A stretch of DNA of 64,000 nt from Snuella sedimenti (GTDB lineage Bacteria > Bacteroidota > Bacteroidia > Flavobacteriales > Flavobacteriaceae), in the NCBI RefSeq assembly GCF_016428595.1, contig NZ_JAELVQ010000007.1, positions 124,001 through 188,000 on the forward strand, read 5' to 3'. The notes below the pieces were generated by a model that was given only the letters and a program-made list of their open reading frames with translations, was not told the origin of the DNA and made no database searches. Below are positions 55,753-63,477 of the stretch, one piece after another (within the stretch, counting starts at the first letter, position 1; every line of letters starts with the position of its first letter). Position numbers and translations under genes: made by a program.

Positions 55753-56004
55753 GTGAACCCAAGAGTTTTTTATTAAACTATTGAAGAGGGATTTTCCCTC
55801 CACCCATAATGGGTATTTGTAACGGCAACAAGAGACCTAATGACCGAACGGACGTACAACTAAAAGAAGTACAGAAGCAGACTGATTTGGATTGATTCAA
55901 CCCCTTGCAAAATTGCTTAAAGAGGAAACTAATTATTATTAGAGGTTTTTTTATTTAAGCAGGAACTTGAGAAGTGTTTAGGACTGTATCCTATATGGGT
56001 TCAC
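55753..56004 (+). ncRNA. Retron msr-msd non-coding RNA
   Basis: The pair GTGAACCCA (55753-55761) and TGGGTTCAC (55996-56004) forms the a1/a2 closing stem about 250 nt apart, the layout of retron RNAs. After a1 come two compact msr-type hairpins, GAGGGA/TCCCTC (55786-55800) and ACCCAT/ATGGGT (55802-55814). Further on, an AT-rich arm GCTTAAA/TTTAAGC with inner CTAAT/ATTAG (about 55916-55961) is a candidate for the msd hairpin that is reverse transcribed. A consensus promoter sits just upstream, and a retron RT lies downstream. The boundaries and branch guanosine are inferred. Confidence 0.75.
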
Positions 56005-56078
56005 GCAGCTAATTAAGCAGGTAGCATAGTGCTCCCCTAGTTTATTTTAAACTAGTTAATTAAATTATACGATATAGT

Positions 56079-56315
56079 ATGAAACACAAACACAGAGTTG
56101 ACCAACTCCAGAACGGAGTGAGGTCACTACTCGCAAAGAGCGGGTACGCGTTCTCGGAAGAGGATAAAGCTTTACTAGAAGCAATTTTAGTAGAGTTGGA
56201 AGAGATGTCAAACAACGAAAAGGACAACAGTCCGGACCAGATTTTGAAGGTTCTCTCCTTACTTTTAAGATTTCTGAAATTCTTCGGGATTGATGATATC
56301 ACAGGTTTATTCTAA
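56079..56315 (+). CDS. Retron-associated 78-aa protein, candidate effector or partner
   Basis: First ORF after the msr-msd RNA. The N-terminal half is charged and helical (SLLAKSGYAFSEEDKALLEA, ILVELEEM). Residues 53-70 form a strongly amphipathic to hydrophobic helix (DQILKVLSLLLRFLKFFG), which could insert into a membrane. I know no family for it. Its codon use is GC-richer than the neighbours at the 5' end. It lies 38 bp before the HTH gene. Because retrons pair the RT and msDNA with a third component, it is a candidate effector; this is inference. Confidence 0.65.
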   Translation: MKHKHRVDQLQNGVRSLLAKSGYAFSEEDKALLEAILVELEEMSNNEKDNSPDQILKVLSLLLRFLKFFGIDDITGLF

Positions 56316-56353
56316 TTCCACACTTCTCATTTTTTTTAAAATCAAATATTGAT

Positions 56354-56644
56354 ATGAATATAGGTAATGCCATAAAAGATTTAAGACAGCAAAAAGGTTT
56401 CAAACAAACTGATTTTGCTGTCGAATGTGGTTTGTCACAATCTTACCTTTCTTCAATTGAGAAAGGCAGAAAAGAACCGACCTTAAGTATTCTAAAGCAA
56501 ATCGCTACTGCTCTTTCTATACCAATGCCAGTATTAGTCTTCTTTTCACTTGACCAAGAAGATATAGCCGAATCCAAGCAAGAGGCGTTTAAAATGTTAG
56601 AACCTTCAATCAAAGGTCTAATAAGTGATGTTTTCATTTCATAA
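56354..56644 (+). CDS. Retron-associated XRE helix-turn-helix protein
   Basis: A 96-aa Cro/C1-type DNA-binding protein: IGNAIKDLRQQKGFKQTDFA, then VECGLSQSYLSSIEKGRKEPTLSILKQIATAL (residues about 5-55), followed by a short C-terminal helix region. It may repress the operon, act as antitoxin for the 78-aa protein, or be the retron's own accessory component. Some described retron types do carry an HTH protein. It lies 9 bp before the reverse transcriptase gene. Confidence 0.85.
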   Translation: MNIGNAIKDLRQQKGFKQTDFAVECGLSQSYLSSIEKGRKEPTLSILKQIATALSIPMPVLVFFSLDQEDIAESKQEAFKMLEPSIKGLISDVFIS

Positions 56645-56653
56645 TTTTTTGAA

Positions 56654-57508
56654 ATGAAGAAAAGAGTAAAAGATTTAGCTTATACCTTAAAAATAGATAA
56701 AGGATTACTTTTAAAACTATCTTCCTCTCTTGATTCAAACGAAAGTAGTTTTTACAAAAATTGGGATGAACCTAAAACTGACGAAAAAGGACAGCCAAGG
56801 TTTGAAAATGGCAAACCATTAACAAGACCAATAAACGCCCCCATCAACAAATTGAAATTTGTTCAATCTAGATTATTGAACAATGTCTTGTATAAATTAA
56901 AACTACCTGAATATTTTTTTGGAGGCTTAAAGAAAAAAGATGCCGTTTTAAACGCACGATATCATCAAGGAAACAAGTATTTTTTCCTTACCGATTTAAA
57001 AGATTTTTACCCATCCGTTCATTTTTCTAGTGTCGAAACAGCCTTGAGAAAAGAAGGCTTTTATCCAGATGTAGCAAAGTTAATAACTCGTATTTCTACT
57101 AAAGAAGGAGCTATTCCCCAAGGATGTCCAACTTCTTCATTTTTAGCCTCATTAGTTGTTTTTCACAGTTGTGGTGACCTATTTGAAAAATATAAGAATG
57201 ACGGACTGAAAGTTTCTGTTTATGTAGATGATATAACAATTTCAAGTCCGATTGATTTCAAAGAAAGGACACCTCAAATATTAGAGGAACTGCGAAATCG
57301 TGGTTTGAAAATAAATTTTAAAAAGACTCATTATTGTACCCATAATCCGATAGTTACGGGAATTCAAGTTAAAAATAACGGAATTAGTCCATTGCCTCAC
57401 ACATTTGAAAGGTCAGTTGATTTGACTAGAAGTGTAGCTTCTAGAAATGGACATATTGAACGAATAAAATATGTAAAAAGAATAGCGGACAAAAAAAACG
57501 CACCCTAA
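56654..57508 (+). CDS. Retron reverse transcriptase
   Basis: A 284-aa RT with retron hallmarks: NAxxH as NARYH (100-104), the first catalytic Asp in FLTDLKDFYPSVHF (D114), IPQGCPTSS (154-162), YVDDI (190-194) with the catalytic pair, and VTG (234-236) in the msr-recognition region. It would prime on the msr-msd RNA encoded about 650 bp upstream to make msDNA, which with its partners senses phage. It is at the short end for the family, ending soon after the IKYVKRI segment. Its last codons and stop (TAA, 57506-57508) lie inside the attC site, so the recombination site supplies the C terminus. Confidence 0.9.
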   Translation: MKKRVKDLAYTLKIDKGLLLKLSSSLDSNESSFYKNWDEPKTDEKGQPRFENGKPLTRPINAPINKLKFVQSRLLNNVLYKLKLPEYFFGGLKKKDAVLNARYHQGNKYFFLTDLKDFYPSVHFSSVETALRKEGFYPDVAKLITRISTKEGAIPQGCPTSSFLASLVVFHSCGDLFEKYKNDGLKVSVYVDDITISSPIDFKERTPQILEELRNRGLKINFKKTHYCTHNPIVTGIQVKNNGISPLPHTFERSVDLTRSVASRNGHIERIKYVKRIADKKNAP

Positions 57509-57769
57509 TAACTAAGTGTTCATGTGGTCTGTAAGACCAAACAAGAACACCGTGTTGACTGAACCGGTTTTGGTCGGTTAGCCTACTATGGGGATTGCCT
57601 TGTTTTTTGTGAAGGCTTCTTCGGGACTCTCTGGCCACATGGTGTTTTGCCCTGCATATAAAATAACAAGCATTAAGCTAAATACGATCTCGCCTTTCCG
57701 GCCTGTTGCATTTGCTGGGCTTTTCCCTGCCTTTATTTACATTTTGACCAATAGCTGCCTGTTACGTGC

Positions 57770-58906
57770 TTAGCAACGTTGCTTTTTTGGGGGCATATTT
57801 AGTTTTTCCAACCAATAGTTTGGTGGCCCCCGAGCCGTAAAAGTCGTGACCGTCATTAAGTTCCCTATGTTGCATATTGGACATTTACGGTGTCGTAAAG
57901 GCTCTTTTTTTTTAAAAGTTACCGGGGGCAGCATTCTTTGTATTTCTTTGAGGCCTATCCTTTTGTGGTATGAGCTTAGCATCCCATAATGGCGTATCCG
58001 AACAAACCCCTTGGGCAACACGTGCAATGCAAACCGTCTGATGAACTCGGCATCTGATAAGCGCATAGTTCTACGTTTTCCTCCATGACGGTAATCTTTA
58101 ATAGAAAAGGTAACCTGCCCATGGTCTATTGCCCGTATACGATGATTACTAATGGCTATTTTATGGGTGTAACGCCCTAAGTATTCTATCACCTGCTGCG
58201 GCCCTAAAAAGGGGCGCTTACAGTACACCACCCAATGCTTTTTAAATAAGCTATCGTAAAAACCTGATGCGACCTTAACATTTGGTTCTTTTCGTAATTG
58301 CACCACAAAGCGCGCCCTGAACACCTTGCTCATGGCTTTTACCGGGAACAGGTACTTCCCTTTATGCTTTACGGGTTTCCATCGCCCAGAAGGAGTTAGC
58401 CCGCCCCCGGGAACGATACAATGTAGATGTGGATGCAACGATAAATTTTGACCCCAGGTATGCAGTACAGCAATCATGCCCGGTCGGGCCCCCAGAAATT
58501 TTGGATTGTTCCCAAAGCCATAAATAACCTGCCAGGCGACTTTAAAGAGCATGCTATAAAGTGTTTTTGGCCTGTAAAGGCACAAGCGGTTGAGCTCTTG
58601 TGGCAGGGTAAACACCACATGAAAATAAGGTACCGGTAGCAGTTCGGCCTCACGGGCCCGTACCCATTGTTCTTTCTGGTGCCCCTGGCACTTGGGACAA
58701 TGACGGTTTCGGCAACTGTTGTAGCTCAGGTGCAAGGTTTGGCACTTCGGGTTGTTACAGCGGTCTATATGGCCGCCCATGGCCAGGGTCCTGCACTTTC
58801 GTATGGCATGTAAGGTCCTTAACTGCCAACCGGTATTGCAATATTCTGATAATTGCCCCTGATTCCTCTCTAACACCTGAGCTACCTCGTAGGTAGCGCG
58901 ATGCAC
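57770..58906 (-). CDS. IS91-family transposase (HUH/Y2)
   Basis: The 378-aa transposase has an N-terminal zinc-ribbon region (HIDRCNNPKCQTLHLSYNSC then RNRHCPKCQ, residues about 45-75). The HUH motif HPHLHCIVPGGG is near residue 160. The catalytic Tyr region YLGRYTHKIAISNHR is near residue 245. The C-terminal Zn-like CPICNIGNLMTV follows. It would move by single-strand rolling-circle transfer. It starts 2 bp after the recombinase stop. Confidence 0.93.
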   Translation of the reverse strand: MHRATYEVAQVLERNQGQLSEYCNTGWQLRTLHAIRKCRTLAMGGHIDRCNNPKCQTLHLSYNSCRNRHCPKCQGHQKEQWVRAREAELLPVPYFHVVFTLPQELNRLCLYRPKTLYSMLFKVAWQVIYGFGNNPKFLGARPGMIAVLHTWGQNLSLHPHLHCIVPGGGLTPSGRWKPVKHKGKYLFPVKAMSKVFRARFVVQLRKEPNVKVASGFYDSLFKKHWVVYCKRPFLGPQQVIEYLGRYTHKIAISNHRIRAIDHGQVTFSIKDYRHGGKRRTMRLSDAEFIRRFALHVLPKGFVRIRHYGMLSSYHKRIGLKEIQRMLPPVTFKKKEPLRHRKCPICNIGNLMTVTTFTARGPPNYWLEKLNMPPKKQRC

Positions 58907-58908
58907 AA

Positions 58909-59748
58909 CTACTCCGTATATAGCCGGTCCAGCGGACTAAAGGGCCTTTGCCTACCCAATTGTGCCACATGAAGGTAGACAAGCGTGGTCTGGATATCAG
59001 CGTGCCCCAAAAGTTCTTTGATACTGATAATATCTAATCCCATCTCCAGTAAATGAGTGGCATAACTATGCCGAAAACTGTGTGTGGTAACCTGTTTTTT
59101 GATCCCGCTATGCTTTCGGGCCTCCCGGATGACCCACTGTATCCCCCGGGTGGACAGGGGCACTGCTTTTCCTTCCGCATGATTGCCATTAAAACACCAA
59201 ATGTTAGGATGTTCTGCGGCCATATACTTTTTAAGGCCACGGATCTGCATGGCCGACAATGGAACGTAACGGTCCTTATGGCCTTTTCCCTGGCGGACAT
59301 GGAGCATCTTGCGATCGAAATCCAAATCCTTCAATTGAAGGTTACGGAGTTCAAAACAGCGCAATCCACATCCATATAACATGGCAAGTACCAAACGGTG
59401 CTTTAATAACTTTGGCGTTTTAAGGAGTAACCTGACCTCTCGGCGGCTTAGCACCACAGGCAGTTTGTTTGGGCGTTTAATCGATGGGAGCACCACCCGC
59501 ATCTCACTAAGTCCATAGACGCGATAGAGGTACCTTAGCCCATAAACCGTATGCTTAAAGAAACTGTCTGAGGGGGTCTTGGACCGGGACTTTAAAACGT
59601 GCAGGTAGTCCAATACCTGTTCTTCGTCCAGAACCAGTGGACTACAATTAAAATGTAACGTAATGTGTGCCAGGCAACGGGCATAATTGGTAAGGGTGCT
59701 TTGGCTTTTTCCTGAAAGTTCGACAGAGCGCCTTAACTTTCGGTACAA
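58909..59748 (-). CDS. Tyrosine recombinase of the IS91-family element
   Basis: A 279-aa integrase with an N-terminal SAM-like core-binding domain (residues about 5-95) and a C-terminal catalytic domain. Catalytic residues: Arg in YGCGLRCFELRNLQ, Lys in RQGKGHKDRYVPL, HxxR in HSFRHSYATHLLEMG and the Tyr in LLGHADIQTTLVYLHV. It is the first gene of the element and overlaps nothing. Its role in transposition is not established. It is not an integron integrase: it sits inside the insertion and lacks the extra patch typical of IntI as far as I can see. Confidence 0.9.
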   Translation of the reverse strand: MYRKLRRSVELSGKSQSTLTNYARCLAHITLHFNCSPLVLDEEQVLDYLHVLKSRSKTPSDSFFKHTVYGLRYLYRVYGLSEMRVVLPSIKRPNKLPVVLSRREVRLLLKTPKLLKHRLVLAMLYGCGLRCFELRNLQLKDLDFDRKMLHVRQGKGHKDRYVPLSAMQIRGLKKYMAAEHPNIWCFNGNHAEGKAVPLSTRGIQWVIREARKHSGIKKQVTTHSFRHSYATHLLEMGLDIISIKELLGHADIQTTLVYLHVAQLGRQRPFSPLDRLYTE

Positions 59749-60090
59749 TTCTTTAAACCCAGGAACAGAATTGCACGCCTTTTCAATCAGAGTAAGACTT
59801 TTTTTTCATAATTTTAAGCTTAAGATATTTACGAATACTTAAAGGTAGCCAAAAGTGAGAGTATTTCACCCGAAAGCTACCTTTAGGTTTAGTTCAACAC
59901 GGTATATAGCAAATAGGGCGTTCTGAGGTTCACGAAAGTCTAGTGCTATTAACCAACAACGCCAAAACAAAGTTTTGACGTTTAACAAAAGAAAATTAAA
60001 AGCAAAACACAATGATTTGGCTCAGTGCAAACACGAAAGTTTACCGCTTTCTACTGCCCTACTTGCCATATACTAAACGTTGTACACCAT

Positions 60091-60606
60091 TTGAGAAAAG
60101 CATTTGTAATCATATTAACCTTTATCGGATTTTTGTCATTTGGACAAGAAACGGAACTGAATTCGATTGAAAAAAGCGAGTTGGACAGTATTTATGTCAG
60201 AGCGTTAAATAATAGGTTTGACCTTTTACTTTCGAGCGGTTGGAAATATATTGAACTCAATGAAAATGGACAACGGATTTCCAAACTGAACGTATCTGAC
60301 CGATATAAATTTTTGACCAATGAGGAACTAATTAATTTGTCAATTAAAGAAAAAAAGACAATTCGGGTTTTGCGTCTGACTCACAAAATAATTGGAATTG
60401 ACACAGTTGACGTGAATTTTGGAATTGTAAATGTTACTGGAAAGCGGAAAATACATTTCAACAATGGTCTGAAATTTAAAAAGGCAGATTTTGCATTAGA
60501 TTGTGGCGGAACAAATGGCTATTTTCCTGATATGAGATTTGTGTTTGACCGAAAAAAAAATAATTGGGAATTAATCGATGGAAAGTATAAAATACCAGCT
60601 AAATAA
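60091..60606 (+). CDS. Cassette C secreted hypothetical protein (TTG start)
   Basis: Starting from TTG at 60091 the protein is about 172 aa with a clean signal peptide (RKAFVIILTFIGFLSFGQ, cleavage after FGQ). The ATG further upstream lies inside the attC site and would give a nonsensical N terminus, so it is rejected. The mature part is soluble and unrecognised: NRFDLLLSSGWKYIELNENG, HKIIGIDTVDVNFGIVNV and GGTNGYFPDMRFVFD. The start lies 12 bases past the attC core, leaving no room for a usual Shine-Dalgarno site, common in Bacteroidota. Confidence 0.6.
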   Translation: MRKAFVIILTFIGFLSFGQETELNSIEKSELDSIYVRALNNRFDLLLSSGWKYIELNENGQRISKLNVSDRYKFLTNEELINLSIKEKKTIRVLRLTHKIIGIDTVDVNFGIVNVTGKRKIHFNNGLKFKKADFALDCGGTNGYFPDMRFVFDRKKNNWELIDGKYKIPAK

Positions 60607-60609
60607 TAT

Positions 60610-61011
60610 ATGAGATATGTTATCAAAATTTGGTTATTTACAATAATCGTTTCGCCTCTTTTATTAGCATTAATATTAGGTGCTATTATAAATGATTCGA
60701 GTTTTAAGAGTATATTAAATTCTTACGAAATAATATTTGTAATGATTATTGTCGGCTTTCTTTCGTCAATTCCTGCAATGGTAATATTTTGGTTAATTAA
60801 AAGGTTTTTGAAAAATAAATACTCAACCCTAACCGCGAAGATTATATTATCAATTTATGGCTTTCTATCGGTTTGGATTACATTTTTCATCGTAGATAGC
60901 GGATTTATTACAAGATGGTCTGAACAAACAATTTGGGTTTTGATATATTCGCTAACAATAGTGATAGGAGTTTGGATTTTTAAAAACAATAATAAAGAAA
61001 TAACTGAATAA
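60610..61011 (+). CDS. Cassette C membrane protein, 133 aa
   Basis: Four predicted membrane helices (about residues 5-27, 40-64, 76-98, 108-125), no recognised family. It is 3 bp after the secreted protein gene, so co-translated. Its stop is 5 bp before the attC site. Such small membrane proteins are common cargo in cassette arrays. Confidence 0.65.
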   Translation: MRYVIKIWLFTIIVSPLLLALILGAIINDSSFKSILNSYEIIFVMIIVGFLSSIPAMVIFWLIKRFLKNKYSTLTAKIILSIYGFLSVWITFFIVDSGFITRWSEQTIWVLIYSLTIVIGVWIFKNNNKEITE

Positions 61012-61024
61012 AAAACGGTGTACA

Positions 61025-62866
61025 ATCGAGTAGGCGGCCGTGAACGATAAGTCCACGGTGCACCTCTCACACCACCGTACGTACGGGTCGCGTATACGGC
61101 GGTTCAAAAATGATATTGACCTTTGTAGTATGTTAGCATACTTAGGTAGCCTCTTTTATGAAGTTTTGATTGCGTTATCGTGGTTCGCAAAATAGGACTT
61201 TGAGCTACTGCCCATCCTCCCATATTTGTTCTACTCCATGCATAGGCTTGCCCTTGGGGCACGCCCAACCGAATTAGGTTTTTCCGCTTTCGTTCGAGCT
61301 TCTTCCAGTCATGCCAAATGCAGTACCGTATGCGATTTCGCAACCATTCGTCCAACTTTTTGAGTTTCCCTTGTATGGAAGCTGGTTTAAAATAATTAAC
61401 CCAGCCCCGTATTAGTAGATTTAGTTTACCTATGCGCTCATCAAAGCTCATGGGCAGCGTTTTCTTGGTCAAGTATTTCAGCGAACGCTTAAAACTTTCC
61501 CATTTGTCCTTAGCTACCACGGCTTGATATTTCCCTTTTTCGTTTTTCTTGTAGGTCGGCACAAATCCAAAGCCTAACATTGTAAACGATTGGGGGCGAC
61601 ACACCTTACTTTTGCTGCGGTTGATCGGTAATTTTAATTCGTCCCGTAGGTATTTGTAAACACTATTCCCTACTCGTTTTGCACTTGCCCTGCTCTTAAC
61701 GTAGATGCTAAAATCATCTGCATAACGTACATAACGCAGTCCTCGTTGCTCTAAGACCTTATCCAACTCGTTGAGCAGGATGTTGGACAGCAATGGACTT
61801 AACGGTGAGCCCTGTGGCACACCTTTCTTGCGCTTATGTAGCTTTCCGTTAATTTGGATGGGCGCTCGCAAGAATTGACGGATTAATTTTAGCAAGTAAA
61901 CACACTTTACCTGTTTGTATATCAGTTCCAAAAGGATATAGTGTTCCACATTATCGAAAAACGACTCTAGGTCAATATCGACAATATACTGATAGCCTTG
62001 GTTGATATATTCGAGGGATTGACGCAAGGCTTGGTGTGCATTGCGTTTAGGTCGAAAACCATAACTGTGATTTTGGAAATCTTGCTCGAATATGGGCTGC
62101 AATACTTGTTGTATCGCTTGCTGAAAGACCCTATCGACAACCGTAGGAACCCCCAAAAGGCGCACCTTTCCGTTGGCTTTAGGAATTTCAATACCCAGTA
62201 TTGGCGATGGCTGGTAATTTCCTTCTCGAATACCCTTGAGGTATGCCCGTTGGTGCAACTTTAAGTGTGGCAGTAAATCTTTTACGGATTTACCATCAAC
62301 TCCTGATGCACCCTTATTGGCATATACCCGTCGGTACGCTAGTTGTAGGTTTTCTTTCTCTAATACGCTTTCTATCATACTAACTTGTTAACTGTTCCGC
62401 TTGTACCATGGCTACAAGTGCCCAGACCCCTGTCCGTAACGACACCTTGCTCCGTAGTCCATTAAGAACCATTTTTGTTTGGTCCTTCGTACTATTCCAG
62501 CTTCCTAGTACTACTATGACCGCTGCTGACTTCTCCCATAGACCAACCCGTGGTTTGGGAGACCTCCCCAGGTAAGAGCATCCTCTTTCTTTCGATCCCT
62601 GCCATATCTACTATTTCGGCGCTTATCCCTTAAAGATATTTAGGACTTCACAGTTATGTGCCTGCTCATCCGACCTCATAGCCTCGGTATATGGTTCGTG
62701 TTCCTCAGTACCGAAATTTGCAGTCTCGCTTCCTTCAGTCCCAGCTTCACAACTAGCGACCTTGCGACTTGCTAATGGTTCAAGGCGTTACCCCTGCCCA
62801 TAAGGGACTTGCACCCTCTAGAAAAATTCGTACATTAGCACGAATGGATGCCCATGCTGGGCACAC
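61025..62866 (-). mobile_element. Group IIC-attC intron, apparently complete
   Basis: 1842 bp on the minus strand. The 5' end is GTGTGCCCAGCATGGGC (GUGYG-type); the 3' end is CCTACTCGAT before the exon. Domain V reads roughly GCCGTATACGCGACCCGTACGTACGG, followed by GTGTGAGAGG and domain VI. It encodes one intron RT with maturase. Insertion is in TTGT/TGTAC on the strand opposite to the cassettes, the target known for group IIC-attC introns. No obvious damage, so it may be active. Confidence 0.88.
61104..62378 (-). CDS. ltrA: Group II intron reverse transcriptase/maturase
   Basis: A 424-aa intron-encoded protein. RT blocks: GASGVDGKSVKDL, IEIPKANGKVRLLGVPTVVDRVFQQAI, YGFRPKRNAHQAL, IVDIDLESFFDNVEH, VPQGSPLSPLLSNILLNELD and YVRYADDFSIYVKS (YADD). 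A GIIM maturase domain follows (about 290-385, LIRGWVNYFKPAS ... RNRIRYCIWHDWKKLERK). No HNH endonuclease is present, as in bacterial class C. It splices the intron and carries out retrohoming. The name in other genomes is ltrA. Confidence 0.95.
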   Translation of the reverse strand: MIESVLEKENLQLAYRRVYANKGASGVDGKSVKDLLPHLKLHQRAYLKGIREGNYQPSPILGIEIPKANGKVRLLGVPTVVDRVFQQAIQQVLQPIFEQDFQNHSYGFRPKRNAHQALRQSLEYINQGYQYIVDIDLESFFDNVEHYILLELIYKQVKCVYLLKLIRQFLRAPIQINGKLHKRKKGVPQGSPLSPLLSNILLNELDKVLEQRGLRYVRYADDFSIYVKSRASAKRVGNSVYKYLRDELKLPINRSKSKVCRPQSFTMLGFGFVPTYKKNEKGKYQAVVAKDKWESFKRSLKYLTKKTLPMSFDERIGKLNLLIRGWVNYFKPASIQGKLKKLDEWLRNRIRYCIWHDWKKLERKRKNLIRLGVPQGQAYAWSRTNMGGWAVAQSPILRTTITQSKLHKRGYLSMLTYYKGQYHF

Positions 62867-62993
62867 ACAATGTATAAAAATAATAGCTATTTAATCGCTA
62901 AAACGATAGAAAGTAAATTTAATAAAGGTCTGTGTTTAACTGAAAAGTTAGTGTGTGTAAATCCGCTACTATTCTTATACTAGACCGTTAGCC

Positions 62994-63147
62994 ACAAGCT
63001 GAAAAAAAAATCAGCCGCACATTTTGCACATTTGGTTTTTGCCGACAAAAAAGCCAAACCTCAAAACGAAAAGAGCTGAAATTTTTCCAATGCACAACTT
63101 GAATATTGATAAAATTATTTTAGATTTGTCAAAAAATGACAAGTCTT
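62994..63147 (+). other. 5' region of cassette D
   Basis: About 155 bases between the attC core and the HTH gene. It contains a short palindromic hairpin AGCTGAAAAAAAAATCAGC (62998-63015 approximately) and no ORF. It may carry the promoter or operator for the restriction-modification operon. Confidence 0.4.
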
Positions 63148-63477
63148 ATGAAAACCACATTTGGCGAATACATCCGACTTTTAAGAACCAAAAAGGAACT
63201 AACATTAACTCAACTCGCGGCTAAACTGAATTTGGACTCTGCAAATTTGAGCAAAATAGAAAATGGAATACGAGACTTTGACGAAAAAAGACTTCCGAAA
63301 TTGGCGAAAATATTTGGACTCAATTTAAAAGAGTTACGAAACGAATATATTACAGACCAGCTCGGTAAAAAAATTTACGAAACAAATTGCACAAAGCAAC
63401 TTTTGAAAGTAGCCGAAGAAAAAGCAGAATATCGTAGAAACCTAAATAAAAACCTTCAAACAGAAAAAGCAGTATGA
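63148..63477 (+). CDS. XRE helix-turn-helix protein of cassette D
   Basis: About 109 residues from [18 protein letters not shown]; a Met four codons upstream is also possible. The Cro/C1-type helix-turn-helix is residues about 6-58 ([39 protein letters not shown]). Its last codons overlap the methyltransferase start (ATGA), so the two are translationally coupled. It may be a controller protein of the restriction-modification system, but is larger than typical C proteins. Confidence 0.85.
   Translation: MKTTFGEYIRLLRTKKELTLTQLAAKLNLDSANLSKIENGIRDFDEKRLPKLAKIFGLNLKELRNEYITDQLGKKIYETNCTKQLLKVAEEKAEYRRNLNKNLQTEKAV

Larger units (their letters stand above)
57509..59894 (-). mobile_element. IS91-family insertion sequence with a tyrosine recombinase
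   Basis: A 2.39-kb element carrying an IS91-type Y2/HUH transposase and an upstream tyrosine recombinase gene on the minus strand. Its left end TAACTAAG is shared with the remnant at 5017-5112. The other end carries a hairpin AAAGGTAGC/GCTACCTTT (59841-59884) and finishes TTTAGTT. Removing it restores the attC site. No flanking duplication, as expected for IS91 rolling-circle elements. Its GC content is clearly higher than the DNA around it, so it was recently acquired. The ends are correct within one or two bases. Confidence 0.85.
57500..60085 (+). other. attC-like site of cassette B, split by an IS91-family element
   Basis: The left part is GCACCCTAA (57500-57508). The right part is 59895-60085. 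Joined, they give GCACCCTAAC, the exact reverse complement of the opening of cassette B (GTTAGGGTGC, 55589-55598). The arm GGTATATAGCAAATAGGGC (59901-59919) pairs with GCCCTACTTGCCATATAC. The site ends in GTTGTAC (60079-60085), opening cassette C. Without the insertion it would be about 200 nt, longer than the 135-nt sites on either side. Confidence 0.8.
61017..62993 (+). other. attC-like site of cassette C, split by a group IIC intron
   Basis: Left part GGTGTACA (61017-61024), right part from 62867 (ACAATGTATAAAAATAATAGC). Joined they read GGTGTACAAC, the exact reverse complement of the opening of cassette C (GTTGTACACC, 60079-60088). The arm ATGTATAAAAATAATAGC pairs with GCTACTATTCTTATAC (62965-62980), the same sequence type as in cassette A's site. 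The core GTTAGCC (62987-62993) opens cassette D. Uninterrupted length is 135 nt, identical to cassette A's site. Confidence 0.85.

Noticed and set aside
58909-59748. Integron integrase for the cassette array
   Set aside because: The recombinase lies inside the IS91-family element together with its transposase, so it belongs to that element.
60025-60090. N-terminal extension of the cassette C secreted protein
   Set aside because: These codons lie in the attC site; the signal peptide begins right after it at the TTG codon.
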